A stretch of DNA of 64,000 nt from Lacticaseibacillus suibinensis (GCF_003946175.1 NZ_RHOK01000006.1:62001-126000); one strand, 5' to 3'; positions 42,393 through 50,990 are shown, numbered from the stretch's first letter. Notes: generated from the letters alone by a model not told the origin. Program-made: numbers and translations.

Positions 42393-43733
42393 TTAAATCA
42401 GGCGTTGATCGCCCAGACTGAAGTACTGATGGCTCGGCAAAAGCTGCTGTCCAAGCAGCTCGCTCACCGTTTTGAACTGGTAACCTTGCTGCTTCAGATC
42501 GCTAATCACCGTTGGCAACGCCGCCACAGTGGCAGGCTGAATGTCATGCATCAAAATAATGCTACCGGAGCGCGCCGCCGCTTTGATGCGGGCAATAATC
42601 ATCTCTCGGTTGCGCGACTTCCAGTCTTGCGAGTCAATGTTCCACTGAATGGCTGGCAGCTCGATTTGCGCCGCATTGGCCTTGGAAATTGCCCCGTATG
42701 GCGGCCGCAAAAACGGCGGCAGGCGATCAAAGGCGGCATAGTAGGTCGCAATATTTTTGCCATAAGTTTCATCCAGCGCCGCGGCTGGCGAAAGGCCTGG
42801 CAAATAAGGATGGTTGTAAGTATGGGTGCCGACCTCGTTGCCCTCATCCGCCACTTGCCGGGCCAGCTGCGGATCATGGGCGATACCAGTGCCGACCATG
42901 AAAAAGGTCGCTTTCGCTTGGTGCTGTCGCAAAATCTGCAGGACTTGTGGCGTGGTGCGCGGATCTGGCCCATCATCAAAGGTCAACGCAATCACCTTGC
43001 CAGCGGCGGGCTGGGCTTGACTGTCTTTGAGATAAGGCTTGACTGCAGTCAGCGGCAAGGTCACTTCGGTCTTGCCAGCGGCATCTTGAATTGTCAGGTC
43101 ATGATCACTGATCACGAAATTCGTGGCAGTCAGCTTGCTTAACAGTGGTCGGCTCAACACGGCGGCTAATGCCGGCGCCGAGAGCTTCTTTCCGCTTGCT
43201 AAGGCCTGCTTGGCAGCGTAGTTGATGGCCCGGCGTGCTTCATCGGTCGTCACCAAAGCCGCCACTGTTGCCCGCTTGCCGGCGGCGTCGAGCGTGTGTG
43301 GGGCCTCTTGCGTGACCGTGCGGTGCATTTTGGTGCCCTGGGTGTACAGCTGTTCCAGACTTGTGTCCATTGTGGTGAGACCTAAAGGTGCGGCAGTCAA
43401 TGCCACCGTCGCCACCACTGCCTTATCGCTGGCGTGCTTCGGCATCGCCGCCAATTTGCTTTTGACGGTTGCCCGCAGTGATGCTGGCACCTGATGCCCT
43501 TTAGGTAGCACAAAAATAGCCTGACCACAGGCAACTTTTTCCTTGGTTTGGGTGCCATGGGCATGGGCCAGCACCTGCGTGAGGTGCGCCTTAGTTTCCG
43601 CCTGCGCGTGCTTAACCGGCGCTTCTTTGGTTTGATACCGCCAACCAACAATGGCGGCGATGACCAGCAGGGCCAGCACAGCGCCCCAAAGCCATCCTCG
43701 CGCCTGCCGATGCTGATAACGTTGCTGTCTCAT
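42393..43733 (-). CDS. Membrane-anchored polysaccharide deacetylase (NodB fold)
   Basis: Probably removes N-acetyl groups from peptidoglycan or another surface glycan. One N-terminal membrane segment (LWGAVLALLVIAAIVGW, about 15-31) anchors an extracytoplasmic protein. A DUF3298-like or unassigned region fills 50-230. The NodB domain (about 235-430) has all five motifs: LTFDDGPD, HTYNHP, RPPYG, WNIDSQDW and ILMHDI. ATG 43733 follows GTGAGGAG; the GTG 15 bp upstream overlaps that site. Possible PgdA-type role in lysozyme resistance is inferred. Confidence 0.88.
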   Translation of the reverse strand: MRQQRYQHRQARGWLWGAVLALLVIAAIVGWRYQTKEAPVKHAQAETKAHLTQVLAHAHGTQTKEKVACGQAIFVLPKGHQVPASLRATVKSKLAAMPKHASDKAVVATVALTAAPLGLTTMDTSLEQLYTQGTKMHRTVTQEAPHTLDAAGKRATVAALVTTDEARRAINYAAKQALASGKKLSAPALAAVLSRPLLSKLTATNFVISDHDLTIQDAAGKTEVTLPLTAVKPYLKDSQAQPAAGKVIALTFDDGPDPRTTPQVLQILRQHQAKATFFMVGTGIAHDPQLARQVADEGNEVGTHTYNHPYLPGLSPAAALDETYGKNIATYYAAFDRLPPFLRPPYGAISKANAAQIELPAIQWNIDSQDWKSRNREMIIARIKAAARSGSIILMHDIQPATVAALPTVISDLKQQGYQFKTVSELLGQQLLPSHQYFSLGDQRLI

Positions 43734-43866
43734 CCCCGAACTCCTCACTTTCGCAATCTGTCTTTAGTATACGGGGTATTCACGGCTAAGTCATAATAGT
43801 TCTATTAGAGTTTTTTGAAAGAATCTCATAAACCAGCGAACCCACTTTTTCCGCGCTTAGCGAAAA

Positions 43867-43897
43867 TAAAAAACGCCAGGCGCTGACTCGCCTGACG
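43867..43897 (-). terminator. efp terminator
   Basis: Minus strand: CG-t-CAGGCG, loop AGTCA, GCGCCTG-g-CG followed by TTTTTT. Confidence 0.88.
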
Positions 43898-43905
43898 TCC
43901 TCTCA

Positions 43906-44463
43906 TTACGCCCGCTTGACGTAAGTGCCCATTTGGGTGTTGATGACTAGCTTTTCGCCGGCCTGAATGAAGTCTGGCACGTTAACGACTACGCCAGTTT
44001 CCATGGTGGCTGGCTTGCCGCCGTTAGTCACCGAACCGCCTTTGATTGAAGGCTGGGTTTCAGTCACGGTCAGCTCAACGGTGGTCGGCAGGGTCACCCC
44101 AATCACTTCACTGCCGTAGAATTCGATGCTGACTTCCATGTTCTCCAGCAAATATTTCATTTCGCTTTCGATGCTGGCCACTGGCAATTCGTATTGTTCA
44201 TAGGTGGCCATGTCCATGAAGTAAGCCATGTCATCTTGGGTGTAGAGATATTGGGCCGGCTTATCTTCCATCACCGCCAGCTCAATTTTTTCGCTTGGCC
44301 GGTAGGTCGTTTGAACCGTGGACCCGCTGCGAATATCGTAAAGTTTCAGTTGCATCAAGGTATTGCCCTTGCCTGGCTTGTGGTGATTACTTTCAATCAC
44401 CTTGATCAGCTTGCCGTCCTTAACAAAAGTCATCCCTGCACGTAAATCAACTGCTTGTACCAT
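43906..44463 (-). CDS. efp: Translation elongation factor P
   Basis: Binds between the P and E sites and rescues ribosomes stalled on consecutive prolines. The 185 residues have the three-domain EF-P layout. Domain I carries [18 protein letters not shown], with Lys in the KPGKG loop tip where modification occurs. The C terminus is [20 protein letters not shown] as in all EF-P. The start ATG follows AAAGGAG. A leader ORF with three consecutive Pro codons ends 34 nt upstream. It stands alone with its own terminator. Confidence 0.97.
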   Translation of the reverse strand: MVQAVDLRAGMTFVKDGKLIKVIESNHHKPGKGNTLMQLKLYDIRSGSTVQTTYRPSEKIELAVMEDKPAQYLYTQDDMAYFMDMATYEQYELPVASIESEMKYLLENMEVSIEFYGSEVIGVTLPTTVELTVTETQPSIKGGSVTNGGKPATMETGVVVNVPDFIQAGEKLVINTQMGTYVKRA

Positions 44464-44497
44464 GAATTAATCTCCTTTATTTGCGAATGCGACGCCT

Positions 44498-44554
44498 TCA
44501 AATGCGCTGCCACGGGGGCGGTAATGCCCGCCGCACTAAAAATAAATTAATCAT
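44498..44554 (-). CDS. efp leader peptide with a Pro-Pro-Pro-Trp motif
   Basis: An 18-codon ORF, MINLFLVRRALPPPWQRI, stop TGA, in the untranslated region of efp. AAGGAG lies 5 nt before the ATG, as good a ribosome binding site as that of efp. Pro codons 12-14 (CCG CCC CCG) are followed by Trp. Pro-Pro-Pro and Pro-Pro-Trp are strong EF-P-dependent pause motifs, so translation of this ORF should report EF-P activity. The Pro codons pair with upstream Arg codons as a hairpin, GGCGG / CCGCC. Expression of the peptide is not shown; conservation would decide. Confidence 0.72.
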   Translation of the reverse strand: MINLFLVRRALPPPWQRI

Positions 44555-44597
44555 AGAAACTCCTTATCGATCAGATGAATTGATCGTCTCGCTTCCT

Positions 44598-44606
44598 AGT
44601 ATAGCA
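44598..44606 (-). promoter_or_regulatory. efp extended -10 promoter
   Basis: Minus strand: TGC-TATACT (hexamer 44598-44603), no good -35. The predicted start near 44591 puts the leader ORF about 35 nt into the transcript. Confidence 0.6.
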
Positions 44607-44699
44607 TAGGTTTTACCCGCGAAAATCAGGAATGTTCTTCGCATTTATTTGGCTGATATGGTTTAATAAAGGCAATAATAGGGCAAGGAGTTGGGCAAC

Positions 44700-45314
44700 A
44701 TGGCATTAAAATCACAAGCAGATGAACAAGAAGCAACCGACAACCGCTATTACCGGGCCACCGGCTTCACAGCACTCAAGGCGTTTTTCGGAAATTTTGC
44801 GCATTTTCGCGGCCGCTCATCGCGCAGTGAGTATTGGTGGATTCAATTGTTCGGAGTGTTAGCTGGTGTCGTTGCGTTCTTCGCGATTTTTGCGGCCTTA
44901 CTCGGCACCATGGCCACAGCGGCATCCTACACCCAAAAAGACATGCTGGCTGCCCTCGGGCACGCCGGTCCTGCCTTTATCCTTGGCGGGCTCCTGATGA
45001 TTGTGATTTTACTCATCCTAGTGCTTCCGGCCTTGGCGCTGGTCATTCGTCGCTATCGGGATGCCGGTTTGCCTTGGTGGGTCTACCTCATTCAAGTGCT
45101 GGTGTTCTGGGTGCTACTGATCATTTTCCCAGCGCAGACTAAAATTGGCGGGTATGTCGAATGGGGCTTCAACATCTCGGTGATGCTGCTGTGCCTGCTA
45201 CCTTCCAAACCACTGCCGCATCATGCCAACAACGGCTTAGACGACCGGATTCAGCCTGATGCCATGTTCGAGTCCAAACATGACGATAACGATAGGCCTT
45301 ATACTGAAGGCTAG
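44700..45314 (+). CDS. DUF805-family membrane protein
   Basis: A 204-residue inner membrane protein of unknown function. ALKAFFGNFAHFRGRSSRSEYWW is over a limit to quote whole; its key part FRGRSSRSEYWW (about 36-47) is the DUF805 hallmark. Four hydrophobic segments follow (LFGVLAGVVAFFAIFAALL, FILGGLLMIVILLILVLP and two after RRYRDAGLPWW). The C terminus is acidic and polar. ATG 44700 follows AAGGAG with a 9-nt gap. Monocistronic. Confidence 0.87.
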   Translation: MALKSQADEQEATDNRYYRATGFTALKAFFGNFAHFRGRSSRSEYWWIQLFGVLAGVVAFFAIFAALLGTMATAASYTQKDMLAALGHAGPAFILGGLLMIVILLILVLPALALVIRRYRDAGLPWWVYLIQVLVFWVLLIIFPAQTKIGGYVEWGFNISVMLLCLLPSKPLPHHANNGLDDRIQPDAMFESKHDDNDRPYTEG

Positions 45315-45321
45315 CGATTAG

Positions 45322-45360
45322 AAAGAGGGCCCTCGCAAATGCGAGGACCCTCTTTGCTTT
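45322..45360 (+). terminator. Terminator after the DUF805 gene
   Basis: AGAGGG-cc-CTCGC, loop AAAT, GCGAG-ga-CCCTCT then TTGCTTTTT. Confidence 0.88.
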
Positions 45361-45406
45361 TTCACTCAGTTGAGGCTTCATGCCATGTCATCGGCGGCGT
45401 AGAATC

Positions 45407-45434
45407 AAAAACCCAACTGCATTTGCAGTTGGGC
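45407..45434 (-). terminator. gpmA terminator
   Basis: Minus strand: GCCCAACTGC, loop AAAT, GCAGTTGGG followed by TTTTT. Confidence 0.92.
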
Positions 45435-45440
45435 ATGAGC

Positions 45441-46133
45441 TTACTTGCTCAGCTTGGTCTTGTCTTGCACTTCCAACTTGTCGTTGAAGGTGTAAACCAC
45501 TGGTTCGCCAGTAGCCATTTCCAAGTTGATGATGTCTTCATCAGAAATGTTTTCGATGTACTTGGTCAAAGCGCGCAAGGAGTTACCATGGGCAGCCACG
45601 ATAACGTTCTTGCCAGCCAACAGATCTGGCGCAATGTGATCTTCCCAGAAAGGAATAACCCGTTCCAAGGTGACCTTCAAGTTTTCACCACCAGGAACAA
45701 TGCGAGGGTCGAGGTTAGCGTAACGACGATCCTGAGCAGCTGAACCTTCGTCGTCAGCACTCAACAGTGGTGGCAACACGTCGTAGGAACGACGCCAGAT
45801 GTGAACCTGTTCATCGCCCCACTTTTTGGCTGCTTCAGCCTTGTTTTGGCCCTGCAGAGCGCCATAGTGACGTTCGTTCAAGCGCCAAGTCTTGGTTTCT
45901 GGAATCCAGAGTTGGTCGGATTCTTCCAATGCGTAGTGCAAAGTCTTGATCGCACGGGTCAAAACAGAGGTGTAAGCCTGGTCGAATTCAAGCCCAGCAG
46001 CCTTGATGCGGCGGCCCGCTTCCTTCGCTTCTTCAGTCCCCTTTTCGGAAAGGTCAACATCGACCCAACCGGTGAACTGGTTAGACAGGTTCCATTCACT
46101 TTGGCCGTGACGGATAAGCACTAATTTTGCCAT
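45441..46133 (-). CDS. gpmA: 2,3-bisphosphoglycerate-dependent phosphoglycerate mutase
   Basis: Glycolytic interconversion of 3- and 2-phosphoglycerate. The catalytic His is in [20 protein letters not shown] (residue 9), [13 protein letters not shown] is the substrate loop, and [11 protein letters not shown] holds the second His. 230 residues as usual. Codon use is strongly biased, as for a highly expressed gene. The start follows GAGGT and a promoter with extended -10 TGC-TATAAT (hexamer 46188-46193) lies upstream. Confidence 0.96.
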   Translation of the reverse strand: MAKLVLIRHGQSEWNLSNQFTGWVDVDLSEKGTEEAKEAGRRIKAAGLEFDQAYTSVLTRAIKTLHYALEESDQLWIPETKTWRLNERHYGALQGQNKAEAAKKWGDEQVHIWRRSYDVLPPLLSADDEGSAAQDRRYANLDPRIVPGGENLKVTLERVIPFWEDHIAPDLLAGKNVIVAAHGNSLRALTKYIENISDEDIINLEMATGEPVVYTFNDKLEVQDKTKLSK

Positions 46134-46378
46134 CTAGAGATTACCTCGCTTTTTATTTTTGCCAGCAAGCTGACTTTACAACGGTAAATTATAGCATAGT
46201 TTTCAGAAACTTTCGCGCAAAAACACGCTGTGAAGGGCGGCCGCTTGTTAACTGCGAGGCGCTCCACGAAGCATGCCAGTCCCGTGATGGCCGACTCGTT
46301 CCCAATTCGCCGAACGAGTTCGCTTTTCTTCGCCGCCACTGGGTAACTTCTGGTATAGTTTGAGCAGGAGGAATGCTC

Positions 46379-46585
46379 ATGCGTAAATTTTGGCTCGCGG
46401 TAGTCGTCTTTTGGCTGCTTAGCATTGTGTATTTTATCGTGTACGTCAACGACCCGGCCTTGAGATTGGCAGTCGATCAAAGCAGCGCGCTTTCGATTAT
46501 TCATGGCGTCATGGATATTCTGCTCATTGGCGGCGGTTTTGCCTTGATTGCGGGACTGTTGCATAAAATTTTTCATCGCCAGTAA
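46379..46585 (+). CDS. Small two-helix membrane protein
   Basis: 68 residues: MRKFWLAVVVFWLLSIVYFI forms the first helix and DILLIGGGFALIAGLLHKI the second. ATG 46379 is 7 nt from AGGAGG; an ATG 6 bp earlier abuts that site. An extended -10 TGG-TATAGT lies just upstream, and a terminator follows, so it is a complete transcription unit. I do not recognise a family. Confidence 0.7.
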   Translation: MRKFWLAVVVFWLLSIVYFIVYVNDPALRLAVDQSSALSIIHGVMDILLIGGGFALIAGLLHKIFHRQ

Positions 46586-46587
46586 AA

Positions 46588-46622
46588 ATGGACGCTCTGC
46601 ATCAAGCAGCGTCCATTTTATT
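46588..46622. terminator. Bidirectional terminator
   Basis: ATGGACGCT and AGCGTCCAT-type arms (plus strand ATGGACGCTcTGC / GCAgCGTCCAT) with T-rich tails on both strands. Confidence 0.88.
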
Positions 46623-46636
46623 TTGCTCATTCGACC

Positions 46637-47692
46637 TTACGCTTTAGGCTTGGATTGCGTTTGTTTTGGTAGTGACAATTTTTCTTGTGGCAGTTTCTTA
46701 ACCCCGAGAATGTCCAAGATAAAGGTGAAGATGGGAATGCCGACAATCAGCCCCCAGGTGCCAAATAAGCGATCGCCCACCATCAGCACCACAAAGGTGA
46801 AAAACACGGGCAATTTGGTGCGACTGCTCATGAACTTAGGATTAAGCACATAGGTTTCCAGCAGGTGAATCACCACAATCATCACGACAATGGATAAGAC
46901 GCCTTGCAGGCCGTTGACCGTGTAAGCAATGATCGACAGCGGCACCACCGAGATCATTGCCCCGGCGACAGGCACCAGCGACAGCAAGAACACCATGATG
47001 GCCAAACTAGGAATGTTAGGCATTTTCAAGAAAATCAGCGTGATTGTCGTGATCAGGGTGTTGACCAAAGCGATGAACAACTGGGCTTCAATCACCACCC
47101 CGAAGGAATTGATGAACTTATCGGCAAAATACATCACATCACTGAAATACCAGCCGAAGGTCGAGTGGGTGAACTTGGTGCCAAACCGCTGCAATTCATC
47201 GATTTCCATGGAGAAAAAGAAACTCAAGATGAGCGACAACACCAAGGTGACGCCCATCGCGCCGATGCTGCCAGCATAGGCCAACAGCGTAGCAAGCCAG
47301 TTTTTGAGCTGTTCATTCAAGTTCATCTGATTGAGCGCGTTCAGCAGCCATTGCATCGCTTGATTATCGGCGAAGGCCTTGCTGTTGTAAAAATCCGTCA
47401 CCGAATTGACCAAGGTCACGGTTTGCTCCACGACCGCCGGCACATAGTGGATCACCGCATAGCCCATCGCCGCGAGAATGAGAATATAAAGCGGCGCCAC
47501 CACTAAGACTGCTGGTACATGAATATGTTTGCGCAACGCCTTGATCAACCGCGTGACCAAAAAGGCAAAAATGAAGGTTAACAGCACGGTGCTCATCACA
47601 CTGCGAGCCAGCCATAAAATCAGCACCAGGCTCAGCAGCACCGTGCCGCGGCGCACCTTTTCGTTCGCTAAGAATTGTTGATATCGAGTCAT
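46637..47692 (-). CDS. AI-2E family transporter
   Basis: A 351-residue membrane protein of the PerM/AI-2 exporter superfamily, substrate unknown. About seven to eight hydrophobic helices. The conserved central loop region FINSFGVVIEAQLFIALVNT and the block IPSLAIMVFLLSLVPVAGAM are typical, as is VVIHLLETYVLNPKFM. The start ATG follows GAGGAGGAG. Name is by family; transport of autoinducer-2 is not implied. Confidence 0.88.
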   Translation of the reverse strand: MTRYQQFLANEKVRRGTVLLSLVLILWLARSVMSTVLLTFIFAFLVTRLIKALRKHIHVPAVLVVAPLYILILAAMGYAVIHYVPAVVEQTVTLVNSVTDFYNSKAFADNQAMQWLLNALNQMNLNEQLKNWLATLLAYAGSIGAMGVTLVLSLILSFFFSMEIDELQRFGTKFTHSTFGWYFSDVMYFADKFINSFGVVIEAQLFIALVNTLITTITLIFLKMPNIPSLAIMVFLLSLVPVAGAMISVVPLSIIAYTVNGLQGVLSIVVMIVVIHLLETYVLNPKFMSSRTKLPVFFTFVVLMVGDRLFGTWGLIVGIPIFTFILDILGVKKLPQEKLSLPKQTQSKPKA

Positions 47693-47740
47693 GTTCTCCT
47701 CCTCAGTGCGCGCTTATTATACCGCAAGCCTTACCCAAAG

Positions 47741-47763
47741 AAAAAAGCCGGACGCCGCCGGCT
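47741..47763 (-). terminator. Sortase gene terminator
   Basis: Minus strand: AGCCGG, loop, CCGGCT followed by TTTTTCTTT. Confidence 0.85.
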
Positions 47764-47769
47764 GAATGC

Positions 47770-48474
47770 CTAATTCGCTTTAAACACTTTGAGCTTGGCC
47801 TTGGTGGCTTTGTGGACGCTAACGAGTTCGCCACGCACCATAATTCGATCGGCCCGGGTTTTGGTCATCACTTCACAGGTAATCAGCGTAATGAGCTTTT
47901 GGCCTTTAACCGGATCGACCCACTGCACCTCATACTGGTCAATGTTGCGTTTATCCGTGACTTTATAACGGTAAACCTTGGTCATATCGGTCAGATAGAC
48001 ACTGTCGCCTTTTTTGACGTAACCCAGCGGGGAAAAGAGCACGCCTTTACTCGAAGTGTCATGCCCAGCCAAGGCGTAATTGCCTTCGCCCATTTTCTGA
48101 TCCGCCGTCATGGTCGCAGCACCCACCGACAGGTTATTGTTGGAGAGGCCCTTCATAATTGGCAAATACAGCGACACCTTAGGAATCGCGATCATCCCAA
48201 TGGCATCTTTGGTATTCATCGCGGCATTGCCCACGGCGCCGAGATCAAGGTCATCCACGGCGCCAAAATCGTAGTTGGCCTTCTTATTGTTGTTTTTGGC
48301 CACTGACTTTTTGTTGACGCCGTTGAGCGTGGAGCGACTCATGTAATCGACAATAAACAACTTGATTTGTTCATTGAAGACCATCGCCAACCCCAAAAGT
48401 AGCCCTAGCGTGAGGAGCACGCGCCAAGCCCATTTTTTTGCGCGTGATGGTTGTTTTTTTGCCAAATCCAACAC
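47770..48474 (-). CDS. srtA: Class A sortase
   Basis: Anchors LPxTG proteins to the cell wall. One N-terminal membrane helix (VLLTLGLLLGLAMVF, about 19-33), a linker with an Asn/Lys-rich stretch, and the sortase barrel. Catalytic His in YALAGHDTSS, Cys in LITLITCEVMT (TLxTC motif) and Arg in RADRIMVRG. 234 residues, normal. The start is GTG 48474; a TTG three codons further in is better spaced from AAAGG, so the exact start is open. Confidence 0.92.
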   Translation of the reverse strand: MLDLAKKQPSRAKKWAWRVLLTLGLLLGLAMVFNEQIKLFIVDYMSRSTLNGVNKKSVAKNNNKKANYDFGAVDDLDLGAVGNAAMNTKDAIGMIAIPKVSLYLPIMKGLSNNNLSVGAATMTADQKMGEGNYALAGHDTSSKGVLFSPLGYVKKGDSVYLTDMTKVYRYKVTDKRNIDQYEVQWVDPVKGQKLITLITCEVMTKTRADRIMVRGELVSVHKATKAKLKVFKAN

Positions 48475-48500
48475 CCTTTCCGTACATACTCATTAGTCCA

Positions 48501-48529
48501 ATTATACCGTGCTAATGAATTGAGTACAA
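48501..48529 (-). promoter_or_regulatory. srtA promoter
   Basis: Minus strand: -35 TTGTAC (48524-48529), 17-bp spacer, -10 TATAAT (48501-48506). Confidence 0.82.
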
Positions 48530-48627
48530 CCGAATGGCCCAGGCTGTGGCACCGGCCACGCAACCGTTTGGGGTTAGTTCTGAATGGAAAAGATTGACCG
48601 ACCAAACCGCAGGCCTAGCGCATCCCC

Positions 48628-48655
48628 TTGCATCTCAGTTTAGTATGATTATAAT
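48628..48655 (+). promoter_or_regulatory. Promoter of the MFS transporter gene
   Basis: -35 TTGCAT (48628-48633), 16-bp spacer, -10 TATAAT (48650-48655). Confidence 0.78.
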
Positions 48656-48664
48656 TGAACCGTT

Positions 48665-48680
48665 GTTAGGGTACCCTAAC
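48665..48680. promoter_or_regulatory. Operator palindrome before the MFS gene
   Basis: GTTAGGGTACCCTAAC is a perfect 16-bp palindrome placed directly after the predicted transcription start and 24 bp before the start codon. It looks like the operator of a drug-responsive TetR or MarR repressor; no such gene is adjacent. Confidence 0.6.
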
Positions 48681-48704
48681 TCCCTGACTGAAAGGAAGTC
48701 ACTC

Positions 48705-50075
48705 ATGGCTCAATCGGTTCAATCTACTCCCCAACATTCGCACGCCGCTTTTATTGCAACGTTACTCACCGGCACCTTTGCCATGTCGATTTCCCAATCT
48801 TCGTTAAGTACCGCTTATCCAGCGTTTATGCGCAGCTTTAACTTAAGCGCTAGCACGGTGGCTTGGCTCACCACCGGGTTCATGCTGATGATGAGCTTGA
48901 TGATTCCCGTTTCGCCTTGGCTTTTGAACAACGTGCCGTTCAACCGGCTCTTTCAGGCGGTCATTGTGATTTTCGCACTGGGCACGGCGTTATGTATTTG
49001 GGCGCCTAGTTTTGCCCTGCTCATGGTGGGCCGGCTCTTGGAGGCCGTCGCCGTTGGCATTATTTTTCCCAGTTATCAAACCGTCCTCCTGACGATCACA
49101 CCGCGCGCCAGTCGCGGGCACACAATGGGCATCGCCGGGCTGGTGATGGGCTCGGCGCTGGCAGTCGGACCCATCATTTCTGGCGTGCTGTTGACCTGGT
49201 TCCCGTGGCGGGCGCTCTTTACTTTATTTTTGATTGTCTCGCTGTTGGTACTAGCCGCCGCCAGTTTCACCGTCCATGATGTCATGCCGCAACGGTTAAC
49301 GCCACTGGATTGGCTTTCAGTCGGGCTAGCCGCAAGTTTCCCAGCTTTGCTCTATGTGCTCACTGAGGCGACGCACAGCGGAATGAGCGCACTGCTCTGG
49401 CTGATTTTGGTCCTGGCGGCAGCAGCCGCGGTTTGGTTCATTCACCGGCAGCTGCACGCCGCCAAACCACTGCTGCAGCTGCGCGTGTTTGCCACGCCGC
49501 TGTTTACAAAAGCCGTGTTAATGACCGGTATTTCCTACATTGCCTTGATTGTCACGACCATTGTGATGCCCCTATATTTCCAGCAAGTGCTGAAAGTGTC
49601 GCCATTAATCTCTGGCCTCGCTTTGGTCCCGGCGGCGCTACTACTCAGTGTGCTTAATCCACGGGCAGGGCAGCTACTGGATCAAATTGGCCCGCGGCGG
49701 ACGATTGTAATTGGCATGAGTCTCATTATCGTTGGCTTTTTGCTGCTAGGCTTGCTGGTTGGGCAGATGCCACTGCCTGTCGCAATCTTCGGTGCGATGT
49801 TAACCGAAGCTGGGAATGCCTTTGTGATGATGCCGGCGACCACGGCTGGGGCCAATGCTTTGCCAAATGCGTTGATTTCAGACGGCACGGCTGCGGTCAC
49901 AACTGTGCGCCAGCTGCTTGGCTCCAGCGGCGTGGCGATTGCGACCTTAATCCTCACCCAAGTTCAGCTGGCGACTGGGAGCGCGCTCACAGCCTTCACC
50001 ACCACTTTCCTGACCTTTGCCGGGGTGGGCGCAATTGGCCTGCTGCTCGGGCTAACCCTACCTGATCATCGGTAA
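48705..50075 (+). CDS. MFS multidrug exporter, DHA2 (14-helix) type
   Basis: Predicted drug/proton antiporter of 456 residues with twelve to fourteen hydrophobic helices. SLSTAYPAFMRSFNLSASTVAW in TM1-2 and the antiporter motif C-like GLVMGSALAVGPIISGVLL in TM5 are typical of DHA2 proteins. ATG 48705 follows AAAGGAAG and the operator; an earlier open frame from 48534 crosses the promoter and is rejected. Substrate unknown. Confidence 0.88.
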   Translation: MAQSVQSTPQHSHAAFIATLLTGTFAMSISQSSLSTAYPAFMRSFNLSASTVAWLTTGFMLMMSLMIPVSPWLLNNVPFNRLFQAVIVIFALGTALCIWAPSFALLMVGRLLEAVAVGIIFPSYQTVLLTITPRASRGHTMGIAGLVMGSALAVGPIISGVLLTWFPWRALFTLFLIVSLLVLAAASFTVHDVMPQRLTPLDWLSVGLAASFPALLYVLTEATHSGMSALLWLILVLAAAAAVWFIHRQLHAAKPLLQLRVFATPLFTKAVLMTGISYIALIVTTIVMPLYFQQVLKVSPLISGLALVPAALLLSVLNPRAGQLLDQIGPRRTIVIGMSLIIVGFLLLGLLVGQMPLPVAIFGAMLTEAGNAFVMMPATTAGANALPNALISDGTAAVTTVRQLLGSSGVAIATLILTQVQLATGSALTAFTTTFLTFAGVGAIGLLLGLTLPDHR

Positions 50076-50078
50076 GCG

Positions 50079-50252
50079 AAGGGGCTAAGACAGTTTAGAA
50101 ATGGTAACGCGCGCACAACTATTCCAGAACAGTACGAGCCAAAACGCAACGCCCTAGCCGTCTAAGCCAAGCGGCCTGCAAAGCCTAAGTTCGGGATTTA
50201 CAGGCCGTTTGGCTTATACTCTGGGCTAAACGCATTTTGTCTCAGCCTCTTG
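50079..50252. repeat. Structured intergenic repeat of the GAGGCTGAGACA type
   Basis: The outer ends are complementary: GGGGCTAAGACA (about 50081-50092) against TGTCTCAGCCTC (about 50239-50250). An inner hairpin at 50167-50217 has arms AAGCCAAGCGGCCTG and CAGGCCG-t-TTGGCTT. Minus-strand end sequence GAGGCTGAGACA resembles ends of small repeats common in lactic acid bacteria. It fills the gap between the MFS gene and sfsA. Its architecture differs from the cloverleaf family. Confidence 0.6.
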
Positions 50253-50255
50253 GCA

Positions 50256-50975
50256 TCAGTTGCGGACTTCTTGAAACGGCAGGTTTTCATCAAAATGAAT
50301 CCGCGCCCCAAGGTTGATTTGGCCAGGCCCAGTGACACAGCGGTAAGCCAGCACTTTGACCCCGGCTGCTTTGGCTGCCGTGACGGCAGGCGCTAGCTCT
50401 GGAAACCGCTCGCGATAAATCGTCATGCGGTTGATCCCAGGCATTTGCACGACGAACACTAAGTACGCGCGGTAACCGGCTTGGGCCGCATGGGTCAACG
50501 TATGGACATGTTTCAAGCCGCGGGCAGTCGGCGCATCCGGAAAGGCGGCCAGGGTGCCATTGGCCAAAGTGACCCCTTTGACTTCGACAAACCAAGGTTG
50601 GCCGTTTTGCGCCTGGCCGGCAAAATCTAGGCGGGAATCGCGATATTTGGTTTCAGGATGCACGGCGTAAGGCAGCGGACACCCTGGCAGCTTTAACTGA
50701 CCGGCCATTAAGGCACGCCGCACCACCCGGTTAGGCGCCAAGCTATCAATATTGATCCAGCGGCCATCGCGGCGCACCGCCAAGATATCATACGGGGTTT
50801 TTCGTGCCGGGTTGGCCGCGCGGCGAATACTGATTGGGGTCCCGACGCGCAGCAGCTCCTTATTGCGGCCAGTATTGCTGAGATGAGCGTTCACCACCTG
50901 CTGGCCCAGTTGCACCGTCACGGTGAAGCGACTGATGCGCGCAATCACATGCCCGATTTGAATCAAGTTTGCCAT
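50256..50975 (-). CDS. sfsA: SfsA-family DNA/RNA nuclease-like protein
   Basis: 240 or 239 residues. An N-terminal OB-like part (about 1-80, with FTVTVQLGQQVVNAHLSNTGR) is followed by a restriction-nuclease-like core with DSRLDFAGQ, WFVEVKGVTLANG and AFPDAPTARGLKHV, containing the Asp, Glu and Lys of a PD-(D/E)xK site. Historically linked to sugar fermentation in E. coli; the real role is unsettled. ATG 50975 is preferred (GAGGAG, 5-nt gap) over an ATG 3 bp upstream. Confidence 0.9.
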   Translation of the reverse strand: MANLIQIGHVIARISRFTVTVQLGQQVVNAHLSNTGRNKELLRVGTPISIRRAANPARKTPYDILAVRRDGRWINIDSLAPNRVVRRALMAGQLKLPGCPLPYAVHPETKYRDSRLDFAGQAQNGQPWFVEVKGVTLANGTLAAFPDAPTARGLKHVHTLTHAAQAGYRAYLVFVVQMPGINRMTIYRERFPELAPAVTAAKAAGVKVLAYRCVTGPGQINLGARIHFDENLPFQEVRN

Positions 50976-50990
50976 CATTTCTCCTCACGC

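Noticed and set aside
46194-46372. Small RNA between gpmA and the small membrane protein (hairpin ACTCGTTC/GAACGAGT near 46301-46330 with a short T-run)
   Set aside because: No promoter of its own could be placed and the T-run is interrupted.
48534-48704. N-terminal extension of the MFS transporter
   Set aside because: It contains the promoter and operator, has no ribosome binding site, and the ATG at 48705 gives a normal DHA2 N terminus.
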